In this document: piece by piece, positions 10,672-19,502 of the stretch
Layout of the letters: each line of letters opens with the position of its first letter
Position numbering within the stretch: the stretch's first letter is position 1
Source: Roseateles sp.
Lineage (GTDB): Bacteria; Pseudomonadota; Gammaproteobacteria; Burkholderiales; Burkholderiaceae
DNA length: 64,000 bases
Reading direction: 5' to 3'
Assembly: GCA_019232985.1 (NCBI GenBank)
Contig: JAFAMW010000064.1
Location: forward strand, 1-64,000
The notes under the pieces: model-generated
The model's input: the letters and a program-made list of their open reading frames with translations, nothing else
Databases searched by the model: none
Told to the model about the DNA's origin: nothing
Translations under genes and position numbers: made by a program

Positions 10672-11314
10672 GATGTTGCTCCGCCGCCGCGGCCTTCTCG
10701 GTCGCGTCGAGCACGCGGCTCAGGTAGAAGCCCTGGGCGATCGTGAACAGCACGATCAGGCCGGTCGAGCCGAAGGCCTTGAAGTCGACCCAGGTCGAGC
10801 GCGAAAAATGGTAGGCGACGTAGAGGTTGAGCACGCCCATCGCGGCGAAGAAGCCGACCCACGCGCGGTTCAGCACGCGCCAGGCCTGAACCGGCAGCTC
10901 GAGCTCGTCGCCGAGCATGCTCTGGATCAGGTTGCGGCCGAAGAACTGCGCCGAGGCCCAGAACACGAGCGCCGAACCCCAGTACATGCCGGTCGGCTTC
11001 CACTTGATGAAGGTGTCGTCGTGCAGCCAGATCGTCAGGCCGCCGAGCACCATGACCAGGGCCAGGCTGATCCACAGCATCAGGTCGATCTTCTGGCCGC
11101 GCAGCTTGATCACGAGGGCCTGGATCAGCGTCGCCGCCATGATCACGAGCGTCGCGAGCAGCACCGGCGCCTCCTCGGGGCCGACCTTGCCGCCCGAGAC
11201 CATGAAGCCGAAATGCTGGCTGGCGAACGCGGCGGCCCAGTCCTGGTGGCCGTCGCCGTACTTGAACGCGACGAAGAACAGCAGCAGCGGGAGAAAGTCG
11301 AGCAGGAGCTTCAT
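10661..11314 (-). CDS. yciB: Inner-membrane septation protein A
   Basis: Integral membrane protein of 217 residues in the YciB/IspZ (septation protein A) family, linked to cell division and envelope synthesis. Sequence signs are the N-terminus MKLLLDFLPLLLFFVAFK, the TLIQALVI helix, KPTGMYWGSALVFWAS and NLYVAYHFS, with about five membrane helices. A short basic/acidic tail EKAAAAEQHHER lies after the last helix. It sits between msrB and bolA on the minus strand with short spacing. Confidence 0.93.
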   Translation of the reverse strand: MKLLLDFLPLLLFFVAFKYGDGHQDWAAAFASQHFGFMVSGGKVGPEEAPVLLATLVIMAATLIQALVIKLRGQKIDLMLWISLALVMVLGGLTIWLHDDTFIKWKPTGMYWGSALVFWASAQFFGRNLIQSMLGDELELPVQAWRVLNRAWVGFFAAMGVLNLYVAYHFSRSTWVDFKAFGSTGLIVLFTIAQGFYLSRVLDATEKAAAAEQHHER

Positions 11315-11339
11315 GCAGGGGCGCCACGGCGCCGAAAAA

Positions 11340-11756
11340 TCACTTGCGAGACTCGAAGTCTAGCGCCGCCGAGTTGATGCAGAAGCGCTCACCCGTGGGG
11401 TCGGGCCCGTCGGGAAACACATGGCCGAGGTGCGAGCCGCAGTTGTTGCAGCGCACCTCGATGCGCACCATGCCGTGGCTGCGGTCGACGATGCGCTCGA
11501 CGACCTCGGCGTTGACGGCGGCCGAATAGCTGGGCCAGCCGCAGCCGGCGTCGAACTTGGTGTCGGCCTCGAACAGCGGCGTGCCGCAGCCGACGCAGTT
11601 GTAGCGGCCGGGCGCCCAGTGGTCCCAGTACTTGCCGGTGAACGCGCGCTCGGTCGCCGCGTGGCGCGTGACCTGGTATTGCAGCGGGTCGAGCGCGGCG
11701 CGGTACTCGGCGTCGCTCTTGGCCAGGGGGTAGGGATGATCCATCTCGTCGCTCAC
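11340..11756 (-). CDS. msrB: Peptide methionine-R-sulfoxide reductase
   Basis: Repairs R-methionine sulfoxide in proteins. The 138 residues contain the zinc-binding cysteines C54, C57, C103 and C106 (CVGCG and CNNCG), the GCGWPS box, and catalytic C126 in RFCINSA near the end. No signal peptide is visible, so it is cytoplasmic. It is the first gene of the minus-strand run leading to the PPIase and is divergent from the chemosensory operon, with 161 bases between them. That gap has several GGCAAGCG/CGCTTGCC inverted repeats but no promoter I would call firmly. Confidence 0.95.
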   Translation of the reverse strand: MSDEMDHPYPLAKSDAEYRAALDPLQYQVTRHAATERAFTGKYWDHWAPGRYNCVGCGTPLFEADTKFDAGCGWPSYSAAVNAEVVERIVDRSHGMVRIEVRCNNCGSHLGHVFPDGPDPTGERFCINSAALDFESRK

Positions 11757-11917
11757 ATGTCCTCCGATTTGGGGCTTGACGTCGCGGCAAGCGGACGCTT
11801 CACAGGCTTGCCCGCTTGCCGCAAGCTATTCTGGCCGCGGCGCGAATCACCGGGCCGTCAACCGCGGTATTCTCGACGAGCACCGCGGCGGTGACGCGCG
11901 CCGCAAGGACGAGATCG

Positions 11918-12433
11918 ATGTACCAAAATCTCCTGCCTGACGGGGGCGAGCGACGCCAGCGGCCGCGCAGCGGCCCGGCGCTGCCGATGCTGCGCTTCGA
12001 AGTGCCGGGCGTCCAGCTGTGCCTGCCGCTCGAGCATGTCGAGCGGGTCCTGCCGCTCGCGGCGCGCCAGGCCATTCCCGCGGGCCCCGACCATATCGTC
12101 GGGCTGCTCAACCTCGGCGGCGAGATCGTGCCGGCGATCGACCTGTGCCTGCGCCTCGCGAACCCGGCGTTCGACTACGACCTCGACACGCCGGTGCTGC
12201 TGTGCCGCCATCGCGGCCGGCGCTGCGCGATCGTCGTCGCGGCCGTGCACGGCGTGAGCCGCGTCGACCAGCAGGGCCTGCGCCGCGCGACCGACGTCGT
12301 GCGCGACGGGCGCGGGCCCTTCCTCGCGGTCTTCGAGGAGGCCGACCGGCTCGTCTTCATGCTCGACCTCGACGCGGTCTGCGACGGCCTGCAGCTCGAC
12401 CAGCTGGCCGCGGCCGAGGCGAACCCCGCATGA
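11918..12433 (+). CDS. CheW-like coupling protein, WspB position
   Basis: Adaptor of 171 residues linking the receptor to the CheA kinase. The CheW fold is visible as LRFEVPGVQLCLPLEHVERVL, HIVGLLNLGGEIVPAIDL (the conserved G-x-x-N-x-x-G-x-x-x-P-x-x-D pattern) and CAIVVAAVHGVSRVD. The ATG at 11918 has AAGGA eight bases upstream and is preferred to an ATG at 11816. It is the first gene of a seven-gene operon and its stop overlaps the cheR start (ATGA). By position it corresponds to WspB. Confidence 0.88.
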   Translation: MYQNLLPDGGERRQRPRSGPALPMLRFEVPGVQLCLPLEHVERVLPLAARQAIPAGPDHIVGLLNLGGEIVPAIDLCLRLANPAFDYDLDTPVLLCRHRGRRCAIVVAAVHGVSRVDQQGLRRATDVVRDGRGPFLAVFEEADRLVFMLDLDAVCDGLQLDQLAAAEANPA

Positions 12434-13893
12434 CGGCCGCCGCCGCCGACCTCGGCCGGCTCCAGGCGCTCGTCGAGGCGCGGCTCGGGCTGCTCGTCCA
12501 CGCCCACCAGCTCGACAACCTCGCCGCGACCGCCGCCGCGGCGCTGGCCCGCTTCGGCAGCGCCGACGTGCACGCGCTGTGTGCGGCGTTCGCGGCCGCG
12601 CGCGACGGCGACGCGCTGCTCGAGTTCTTCATCGAGCGGCTGACCGTCGGTGAGAGCTTCTTCTTCCGCGACACCGCGCAGATGGACGCGTTGCGCGACG
12701 AGCTGATCCCGCGCCTCGTCGAGCAGCGCCGCCACGGCGCGCGCGCGCTGCGCGTCTGGAGCGCGGCCTGCTCGGCCGGCCAGGAGCTGTACTCGGTCGC
12801 GCTGCTGATCACCGACGCGCTGGGCGGCGCGGCCGCGGCGCGGCGCGACTGGCGCCTGCACCTCGTCGGCACTGACATCAACGCCGCGGCGCTGCGCCGC
12901 GCCGAGGCCGGCGAGTACACGAACTGGTCGCTGCGCGGCGTCGACGCGGCACGGCGCGAGCGCTGCTTCGAGGCCGCGCCGGGCGGCGGCGTGCGGCTGC
13001 GCGCCGAGCTGCGCGCGCTCGCGACGTTCCGCTACCTGAACCTCGCGGCCGGGGGCTTCCCGTCGATCGTCGACGGCCTGCACGACTTCGACGTGATCCT
13101 GTGCCGCAACGTATTCGTCTACTTCGACCCGGCGCGCGCGCGCCGCATCCTCGCGCGCATGACGCAGGCGCTCGCCCCCGACGGCGTGCTGCTGCTCGGC
13201 GCGTCGGACATCGTCGACCCCCATATCGACGGGCTCGTGACCGTGCAGCGCGGCGCGATGTGCTACTACCGCAAGCCGCTGCTCGCGGTCGAGTTGCAGC
13301 CGCCCGTGCCGGCTGCGCCGCCCGCCGCGTTCGCCGTGTCGAACCCGAGCGCCGCCGCCGCGCCGCCCGAGGCACCGACGCCGGCGGCCGCCCCGGCCTG
13401 GGCCGACCTGGACGCACTCGCCGCCGCCGGTCGCTGGGCCGACGTCGCCGCGCGCGCGGCGAGCGCGGGCGCGGCGCCGCCCGACGCCGCGGCCGCGCGC
13501 CTGCTCGCGCTCGCGCTCGGCAACCTCGGCCGGCAGGAAGAGGCGCTCGCGTGCTGCACGCAGGCGCTCGAGCGCGCGCCGACCGACCCCGCGCTGCATT
13601 TCCTGCGCGCGCTGCTCAGCGCCGAGCGCGGTGACGACGCGGCCGCGCTCGACGCGTTCCGCCGCACGCTCTACCTAGCGCCCGACAACATCGAGGCGCA
13701 CCACCAGATGGCGCTGCTGCTGCTGCGCACCGGGCAGCAGGCGCGCGGCCTGCGCAGCCTGCGCAACGCGCTCGAGCTCGCCCGGCGCGAGCCCGGCGCG
13801 GCGCCGGCGCCGGGCGGCCTCAGCTACGCGCGCCTTGCCGCGATCATCGCGAACGAAATGGAGCTGCATGCCCAAGTCGAAGCCAACGGCTAG
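12430..13893 (+). CDS. CheR methyltransferase with TPR tail, WspC-like
   Basis: Methylates glutamates of the receptor using S-adenosylmethionine. The 487 residues contain the CheR N-terminal helices, ERLTVGESFFFRD, the SAM-binding segment WSAACSAGQELYSVA, VGTDINAAAL and DVILCRNVFVYFD. A Pro/Ala linker (about 285-325) leads to a C-terminal tetratricopeptide region (about 350-470, repeats of the type DPALHFLRALLSAERGD). CheR with TPRs is the hallmark of WspC. The family motif G-E-E-P-Y-S is GQELYS here, keeping the second glutamate. Confidence 0.9.
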   Translation: MTAAAADLGRLQALVEARLGLLVHAHQLDNLAATAAAALARFGSADVHALCAAFAAARDGDALLEFFIERLTVGESFFFRDTAQMDALRDELIPRLVEQRRHGARALRVWSAACSAGQELYSVALLITDALGGAAAARRDWRLHLVGTDINAAALRRAEAGEYTNWSLRGVDAARRERCFEAAPGGGVRLRAELRALATFRYLNLAAGGFPSIVDGLHDFDVILCRNVFVYFDPARARRILARMTQALAPDGVLLLGASDIVDPHIDGLVTVQRGAMCYYRKPLLAVELQPPVPAAPPAAFAVSNPSAAAAPPEAPTPAAAPAWADLDALAAAGRWADVAARAASAGAAPPDAAAARLLALALGNLGRQEEALACCTQALERAPTDPALHFLRALLSAERGDDAAALDAFRRTLYLAPDNIEAHHQMALLLLRTGQQARGLRSLRNALELARREPGAAPAPGGLSYARLAAIIANEMELHAQVEANG

Positions 13894-14431
13894 CGCGCGC
13901 CCCGACCCGATGCGCGCGCTCGACGCCGACCCCGCCGCGCGCGCGCAGCTGGCCGAGCGCGCGGCCGAGCTCGCGCGGCGTGCCGATGCCGCGGCGCCGC
14001 GTGCGCTCGCGCCCTACATCCATTTCCGCCTCGGCCGCTACGAGGAATACGGCGCGCCCGGCGAATGGGTCGACGAGGTCGTGACGGTCGCGAGCATCGC
14101 GCGCGTTCCCGGTGCGCCGGCGGCGATCGCCGGCGTCGTGAACCGGCGCGGCCAGATGCTGCCCGTCGTCGACCTGCGGCGCTACCTCGGCGTCGTCGAC
14201 GAGGCCGTCGACGCCGTCGCGCCGGCGACCCAGGACCTCGTCGTCGTGAGCACCGGCGCCGCGACGCTGGGCCTGCGCGTCGACACGCTGATCGGCATGG
14301 CCGAGTACGACGCCGAGACGCTCGTGCCGGTGCCGTCGGCCGCGTCGGGCCGCCACGCGCTGGGCCTGCTGCAGGGGCGCGTGACGCTGCTCGACATCGA
14401 AAAAATTCTCGCCGACATCTGCGCCACGTGA
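13868..14431 (+). CDS. CheW-like coupling protein, WspD position
   Basis: Second adaptor, 187 residues. The CheW domain is preceded by about 60 residues that contain [14 protein letters not shown]. Core motifs are [22 protein letters not shown] and [15 protein letters not shown]. The start at 13868 overlaps the cheR end by 26 bases and has a GGAG ribosome site; an ATG at 13910 is an alternative. Two CheW genes flanking a CheR-TPR gene is the Wsp arrangement, where WspB and WspD share the receptor. Confidence 0.87.
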   Translation: MPKSKPTASARPDPMRALDADPAARAQLAERAAELARRADAAAPRALAPYIHFRLGRYEEYGAPGEWVDEVVTVASIARVPGAPAAIAGVVNRRGQMLPVVDLRRYLGVVDEAVDAVAPATQDLVVVSTGAATLGLRVDTLIGMAEYDAETLVPVPSAASGRHALGLLQGRVTLLDIEKILADICAT

Positions 14432-14444
14432 AGGAGACCGCACC

Positions 14445-15962
14445 ATGCAAAGCGAAGAAAAGAAACCCCCTCGCCAGACCTTCTCGCTGAGCGCGGCCGA
14501 CCGCGAGGAGCGCATGCGCTTCGTCGGCTTCACGCCGACCGACGCCGCCGAGCTCAGGGATACCTGGCCGATCGTCGAACCGCATGTCGTGCGCATCGTC
14601 GACGCGTTCTACGCGAACATCTCGAACCACAGCCAGCTGCTCAACATCATCCGGGACGCCGGCTCGAGCGTCGAGCGGCTCAAGACCAAGCAGCGCACCT
14701 ACCTCGCCGAGATGTTCGGCGGCGAATACGGCGAGGCCTATTGCCAGCACCGCCTCGTGATCGGCGTCGTGCACACGCGCATCGGCCTCGGGCCGCAATG
14801 GTTTCTCGGCGGCTACGCGCTGTACACGCGCATGATCGTGCCGCTGATCCTGCAGCACCATTTCTGGGACCGCTCGCGCGCGGCGCGCAAGCTCGAGGCG
14901 CTGTACAAGATCGTCGCGCTCGACTCGCAGCTCGTGCTCGACACCTACTTCCACGGCGTCACGGCCGAGCTCAGCGGCGCGCTGCACGACTACACGGCAT
15001 TCGTCGACCGCGTCGCGCTCGGCCACCTCGGCGCGCGCGTCGAGCTGCCGAGCGACCCCGACCTGGCGCGCCTCGGTGTGCGCCTGAACGAGATGACGAC
15101 GAGCCTGCGCGAGATGACGCAGCGCACGAGCAAGGCCGGCCAGGGCCTGTCCACCGTCGTCGGCGACATGCTCGAGGCGGTCAGCGTGCAGTCGGCGGCG
15201 ACGAGCGAGCAGGCCGCCGCGATCAACGAGACGACGAGCACGCTCGAGGAGATCCGCGCGATCTCGCGCCAGACCCAGGAGAAGGCCGAGGCGCTCGGCG
15301 CGACGGCCGAGCGCACGCGCTCCGAGGGCGAGCGCGGCGCCGAGATCGTCGCGCGCGCCGTCGCCGACATGGAGCTCGTGCGCACCCAGGTCAACGACAT
15401 CGCCGACAAGATCCTCGCGCTGTCCGAGCAGACCCACCAGATCGGCGAGATCACGGCCACCGTCAACGGCCTCGCCCAGCAGCTCAAGATGCTGTCGCTG
15501 AACGCGTCGATCGAGGCCGCGAAGGCCGGCGACGCGGGGCGCGGCTTCGCCGTCGTCGCGGCCGAGGTCAAGGAGCTCGCCGAGCAGTCGCAGCAGGCGA
15601 CCGTGCAGGTCAACGCGATCCTGCAGGACATCCAGCGCGCGACCGACAAGGCCGTGATGGTGACCGAGGAGGGCAGCAAGGGCGTCGACCGCGGCACCCA
15701 GCTGATCCAGCAGCTCGGCGGCTCGATGCAGAGCCTGACCGAGGCGATCCGCGAGGCCGCGGTGTCCAGCCAGCAGATCGTCACGGCGGTGCGCCAGAAG
15801 GGCATCGGCATCGACCAGATCGCGACGGCCATGCGCGAGATCAATATGGCGACGCGCCAGTCGGTCGAGTCGACCGCCGCGACACGCGACCGTGCCGAGC
15901 GCCTGCGCGTGCTCGCCAGCGAGATGCGCGACAGCGTGCGCAGCTACCTGCACGACGAGTAA
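14445..15962 (+). CDS. Globin-coupled soluble chemoreceptor
   Basis: Cytoplasmic methyl-accepting protein of 505 residues whose sensor is a heme globin. The N-terminal 170 residues match protoglobin/HemAT-type globins: RMRFVGFT, a B-helix tyrosine candidate Y56 in DAFYANI, and the proximal-histidine segment [14 protein letters not shown] with H110. No membrane helix is present. The signalling domain has adaptation-type helices ([13 protein letters not shown]) and the hairpin tip [20 protein letters not shown]. The C-terminal CheR-docking pentapeptide is absent. It occupies the receptor role of WspA but lies between the second CheW and CheA genes. Ribosome site GAAGGAGA precedes the ATG. The ligand is inferred to be oxygen; CO or NO are also possible. 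Confidence 0.9.
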   Translation: MQSEEKKPPRQTFSLSAADREERMRFVGFTPTDAAELRDTWPIVEPHVVRIVDAFYANISNHSQLLNIIRDAGSSVERLKTKQRTYLAEMFGGEYGEAYCQHRLVIGVVHTRIGLGPQWFLGGYALYTRMIVPLILQHHFWDRSRAARKLEALYKIVALDSQLVLDTYFHGVTAELSGALHDYTAFVDRVALGHLGARVELPSDPDLARLGVRLNEMTTSLREMTQRTSKAGQGLSTVVGDMLEAVSVQSAATSEQAAAINETTSTLEEIRAISRQTQEKAEALGATAERTRSEGERGAEIVARAVADMELVRTQVNDIADKILALSEQTHQIGEITATVNGLAQQLKMLSLNASIEAAKAGDAGRGFAVVAAEVKELAEQSQQATVQVNAILQDIQRATDKAVMVTEEGSKGVDRGTQLIQQLGGSMQSLTEAIREAAVSSQQIVTAVRQKGIGIDQIATAMREINMATRQSVESTAATRDRAERLRVLASEMRDSVRSYLHDE

Positions 15963-15980
15963 GCCTGGGCGTGCGCGGCG

Positions 15981-18290
15981 ATGAGCCTCGATCCGAAATT
16001 CCTGAGCCTGCTGAGAGAGACCTTCCGGGCCGAACTCGCCGAGCATCACCAGAGCATGAGCGACGGCCTGCTCGAGCTCGAGCGCGGCCTCGACGGCGAG
16101 GCGCGCGCCGACGTGCTCAACAGCGTGTTCCGCAGCGCCCACAACCTCAAGGGCGCGGCGCGCGGCATCGAGGCGCACGGCGTGGCCGAGCTCGCCCACC
16201 ACCTCGAGTCGGTGTTCCAGGACCTGCGCGGCGGCCTGCTCGAGCTCGACGGCGCGCTCGTCGACCTCGCGCTCAAGGCCGTCGACGGCCTGCGCGACCT
16301 CGCGCTCGCGGCCGACGAGGCCGTCGTCGCGCGGCAGCAGCTCGGCCTCGTCGCCGAGCTCAAGGCGGTCGCGGCGCGCGGCGCCGCGCGGCGCGGCGAC
16401 GGGGCCGCTCACGACGCGCTGCTCGACGGGCCGGCGCCGGGCGGTGCACCGCCGCCGGCCGCCGGCGGCGAAACGCACGAGGTCGCGGCGGCCGTTCCCG
16501 AGACGGTCGGCGTCGCTGCCGACGCGTCCGAGGCCGCCGCGCCGCGCGGGGCCGAGCCGACCGAGGCCGTGCGCGTGCCCGCGCAGCGCCTGCAGCGCGT
16601 CGCCGCGATCAGCGACGACCTCCAGCTCGCCCGCATCGCGATGAGCGAGCAGGTCCAGGTCCTGCAGGCCCTGGGCCTGCGCCTCGGCAAGCTCGAGGCG
16701 CGCCTCGGCGCGCTGCGCCCGCGCGGCCGGCGCGGCCAGCCGCTGGGGTTCGGCAGCGAGGCGCGCACGGCGCTCGACGATGGCCTGCCCGAGCTCGGCG
16801 CGCTGCGGCGCCAGGTCAGCGGCCTGGCCCAGGCGATGCGCGGCACCCTGTCGCGCGCCGGCCATGCGGCGCTGGGCCTGCAGAACGAGGTCCGGCTCAT
16901 GCAGCTCGTGCCGGTGGCGAACGTGCTGCGGCCGCTCGTGCGCATGGTGCGCGACCTCGGCCGCGAACTCGGCAAGGCGGTCGAACTCGACATCCGCGGC
17001 GACCAGATCGAAGTCGACCGTGCGGTGCTCGACGGCCTGCGCGACCCGCTCACGCACCTGCTGCGCAACGCCGTCGACCACGGCATCGAGACGCCCGAGG
17101 CGCGCCGCGCGGCCGGCAAGCCGGAGCAGGGGCATATCGGACTCGACGTCGCGAGCGTCGGCGGGCGCATCGTGATCGAGGTCCACGACGACGGCGGCGG
17201 CATGCGCGCCGAGCGCATCGCCGAGGTCGCGCGCGCGCGCCAGCTCGTCGACGCCGCGCGGCTCGCGCGCATGGACGAACAGGCGCGGCTCGAGCTGATC
17301 TTCCTGCCCGGATTCTCGAGCAAGCAGTTCGTCAGCGACATCTCGGGCCGCGGCGTCGGCCTCGACGTCGTCAAGGCGAACCTGCGCCGCCTCAAGGGCT
17401 CGGTCGGTGTGACGACGCGGCCCGGGCAGGGCACGCGCTTCACGCTCGAGCTGCCGCTGACGCTCGCGATGGAGCGCGGCCTGCAGCTGCGCGCCGGCGG
17501 CGAGACGCTGATGGTGCCGTCGACCTCGGTCGACCATATCGACGAGACCGCGCCCGAGCTCGTGCGCGACGTCGCGGCGAGCCAGGCGCTGCTCGTCGAC
17601 GGCCACCCGGTGCCGCTGCGCGACCTCGCCGCGGCGCTGCAGCTGCCGCAGCGCGCGCGCCGGCGCGAGGAGCGCGCGCCGGTCGTCGTGCTCGCGCGCG
17701 GCGGCCATCGCGTCGCGTTCATCGTCGACGAGGTCGTCGGCGAGCGCGAGATCGTGATCCGGCGCCTGCCGCCGCCGCTGCACGCGGTGCCGAACATCAG
17801 CGGCGCGACGCTGACCGGCGGCGGCGAGGTCGTGATGGTGCTCAACGTCGACGAGCTGATCGACGCGGCGCGCCACGCCGGCGGGCGCGCCCTGGCCGAC
17901 GCGGCCGAGGAGCCGCGCGGCGCCGAGCGGCCGCATGTGCTCGTCGTCGACGACTCGATCACGACGCGCACGCTGGAGAAGAACATGCTCGAGTCGCAAG
18001 GCTACCGGGTCAGCGTCGCGACCGACGGCGAGGCCGGCTGGGAGGCGCTCGGGCGCGGCGGCTTCGCGCTCGTGATCACCGACGTCGAAATGCCGCGCCT
18101 CGACGGCTTCGCGCTGACCGCGCGCATCCGCGCGAGCGCCGCGCACGCCGAGCTGCCGGTCATCATCGTGACCTCGCTCGCGAAGGAGGCCGACCGGCGC
18201 CGCGGCATCGAGGTCGGCGCGAATGCGTATATTGTCAAGAGTGACTATGAATCCCGGGCCCTGCTCGACGTCGTGCGCCAGCTGGTCTGA
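15981..18290 (+). CDS. Hybrid CheA kinase with C-terminal receiver, WspE-like
   Basis: Central kinase of the chemosensory operon, 769 residues. Domain order: Hpt with phosphorylatable H54 (RSAHNLKGAARG), a Pro/Ala-rich linker with a degenerate P2 region (about 130-195), dimerisation helices, and the ATPase domain with the N-box LRNAVDHGIE near 360 and GRGVGLDVV near 455. A CheW-like P5 domain (about 490-620) precedes a receiver (about 652-769) with D701 in ITDVEMP. A receiver fused to CheA is characteristic of WspE. The phosphate is expected to go to the diguanylate cyclase encoded two genes downstream. Confidence 0.92.
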   Translation: MSLDPKFLSLLRETFRAELAEHHQSMSDGLLELERGLDGEARADVLNSVFRSAHNLKGAARGIEAHGVAELAHHLESVFQDLRGGLLELDGALVDLALKAVDGLRDLALAADEAVVARQQLGLVAELKAVAARGAARRGDGAAHDALLDGPAPGGAPPPAAGGETHEVAAAVPETVGVAADASEAAAPRGAEPTEAVRVPAQRLQRVAAISDDLQLARIAMSEQVQVLQALGLRLGKLEARLGALRPRGRRGQPLGFGSEARTALDDGLPELGALRRQVSGLAQAMRGTLSRAGHAALGLQNEVRLMQLVPVANVLRPLVRMVRDLGRELGKAVELDIRGDQIEVDRAVLDGLRDPLTHLLRNAVDHGIETPEARRAAGKPEQGHIGLDVASVGGRIVIEVHDDGGGMRAERIAEVARARQLVDAARLARMDEQARLELIFLPGFSSKQFVSDISGRGVGLDVVKANLRRLKGSVGVTTRPGQGTRFTLELPLTLAMERGLQLRAGGETLMVPSTSVDHIDETAPELVRDVAASQALLVDGHPVPLRDLAAALQLPQRARRREERAPVVVLARGGHRVAFIVDEVVGEREIVIRRLPPPLHAVPNISGATLTGGGEVVMVLNVDELIDAARHAGGRALADAAEEPRGAERPHVLVVDDSITTRTLEKNMLESQGYRVSVATDGEAGWEALGRGGFALVITDVEMPRLDGFALTARIRASAAHAELPVIIVTSLAKEADRRRGIEVGANAYIVKSDYESRALLDVVRQLV

Positions 18291-18341
18291 GCGCCGGCGC
18301 GGGCGGGCCACCGGGGCCCGGCTGGAGGGAGCCGTCGAACC

Positions 18342-19502
18342 ATGATCCGCGTCCTGATCGTCGAGAACGCGCTGCCCGTCGCGCTGCTGCTCAAGAGCAT
18401 GCTCGACGCGCAGGCCGGGCTGCGCGTGGTCGGCCATGCGAGCGACGGCGCCGAGGCGCTGCGCCTGGTCCACGCGCTGCGCCCCGACGTGATCGCGCTC
18501 GCGCCGCGCCTGCCCGACGACCCGGGCGGCGTCGAGACGACGCGCCGCATCATGGAGGAGCTGCCGACGCCGATCGTGCTGGTCGGCTCGGCGCAGGACC
18601 GCGCCGACGCGCAGACGCCGTTCCGCGCGCTCGAGCTCGGGGCGGTCGCCGTCTACGGCAGTCCGCCGCAGCTCGGCGACCCGCGCGCCGACGCGCGCGC
18701 GCGCGAGCTCGCCGAACTGCTGCAGGCGATGGCCGGCGCGAAGCTCGTGCGGCGCCGGCGCGCGCGCCCGGCGGACGCGCCGGCGCGCGACCCCGCCGCG
18801 CCGCGCCTGCTCGCGGTCGCCGCGTCGACGGGCGGGCCGCTTGCGCTCGCGGCCGTGCTCGGCGGCCTGCCGGTCGAGCTGCCGGTGCCGGTGCTCGTCG
18901 TCCAGCATATTTCCAAGGGCTTCCTGCCCGGCATGGTCGAGTGGCTCGGCTCGCGCTGCCGGCTGCCTTGCGGCATTGCGGCCGACGGCGCGGAGCTCGA
19001 GGCGGGGCGCGTCTATTTCGCGCCCGACGAGCACCACCTGCTCGTCGCGGCGAGCGGCACGCGGCTGTACGCGCGGCTGTCGGACGGCGAGCCGGTCGAC
19101 CGCCACCGGCCTGCGGCGACGCCGCTGTTCGCGGCGATCGCGCGCGAATGCGGCGCGCGCGCGATCGGCCTCGTGCTGACCGGCATGGGCGGCGACGGCG
19201 CGACCGGCCTGCTCGAGCTGCGCCGCGCGGGCGCGCTGACGCTCGCGCAAAGCCCCGCGAGCTGCGTGATCGACGGCATGCCCGAGGCGGCGATCCGGCT
19301 CGGCGCGGTGGCCGAGGTCGTGGCGCTCGCCGAGATCGCGCCGCGCCTGCGCCGCGCGCTGGGCCTCGCACCCGCGCGCGCGGCGGCCGAGGCCGACCCC
19401 GACCAATTCGGCGTCACGACGGTCGCGGCGCTCGACGCCGCCGACGGCCAGCTCGGCGACGCCGCCGGCCTGACCTTCGCCGCCCAGGGAGAAAAGCGAT
19501 GA
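18342..19502 (+). CDS. CheB-type methylesterase with degenerate receiver, WspF-like
   Basis: Removes receptor methyl groups and resets the pathway. The 386-residue protein has an intact catalytic domain with the triad S162 (AASTGGP), H189 (QHISKGF) and D285 (GMGGDGA). The N-terminal receiver is abnormal. The acidic pair is EN (residues 8-9), the phospho-acceptor position in PDVIALAPRLP is alanine (A54), and the lysine expected at the end of strand 5 is missing (AVAVYGSPP). Activation by phosphorylation therefore looks impossible. The last 30 residues extend beyond the usual end. The stop overlaps the start of the cyclase gene (ATGA). In Pseudomonas, loss of WspF raises cyclic di-GMP, so this change could matter for output. 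Confidence 0.9.
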   Translation: MIRVLIVENALPVALLLKSMLDAQAGLRVVGHASDGAEALRLVHALRPDVIALAPRLPDDPGGVETTRRIMEELPTPIVLVGSAQDRADAQTPFRALELGAVAVYGSPPQLGDPRADARARELAELLQAMAGAKLVRRRRARPADAPARDPAAPRLLAVAASTGGPLALAAVLGGLPVELPVPVLVVQHISKGFLPGMVEWLGSRCRLPCGIAADGAELEAGRVYFAPDEHHLLVAASGTRLYARLSDGEPVDRHRPAATPLFAAIARECGARAIGLVLTGMGGDGATGLLELRRAGALTLAQSPASCVIDGMPEAAIRLGAVAEVVALAEIAPRLRRALGLAPARAAAEADPDQFGVTTVAALDAADGQLGDAAGLTFAAQGEKR

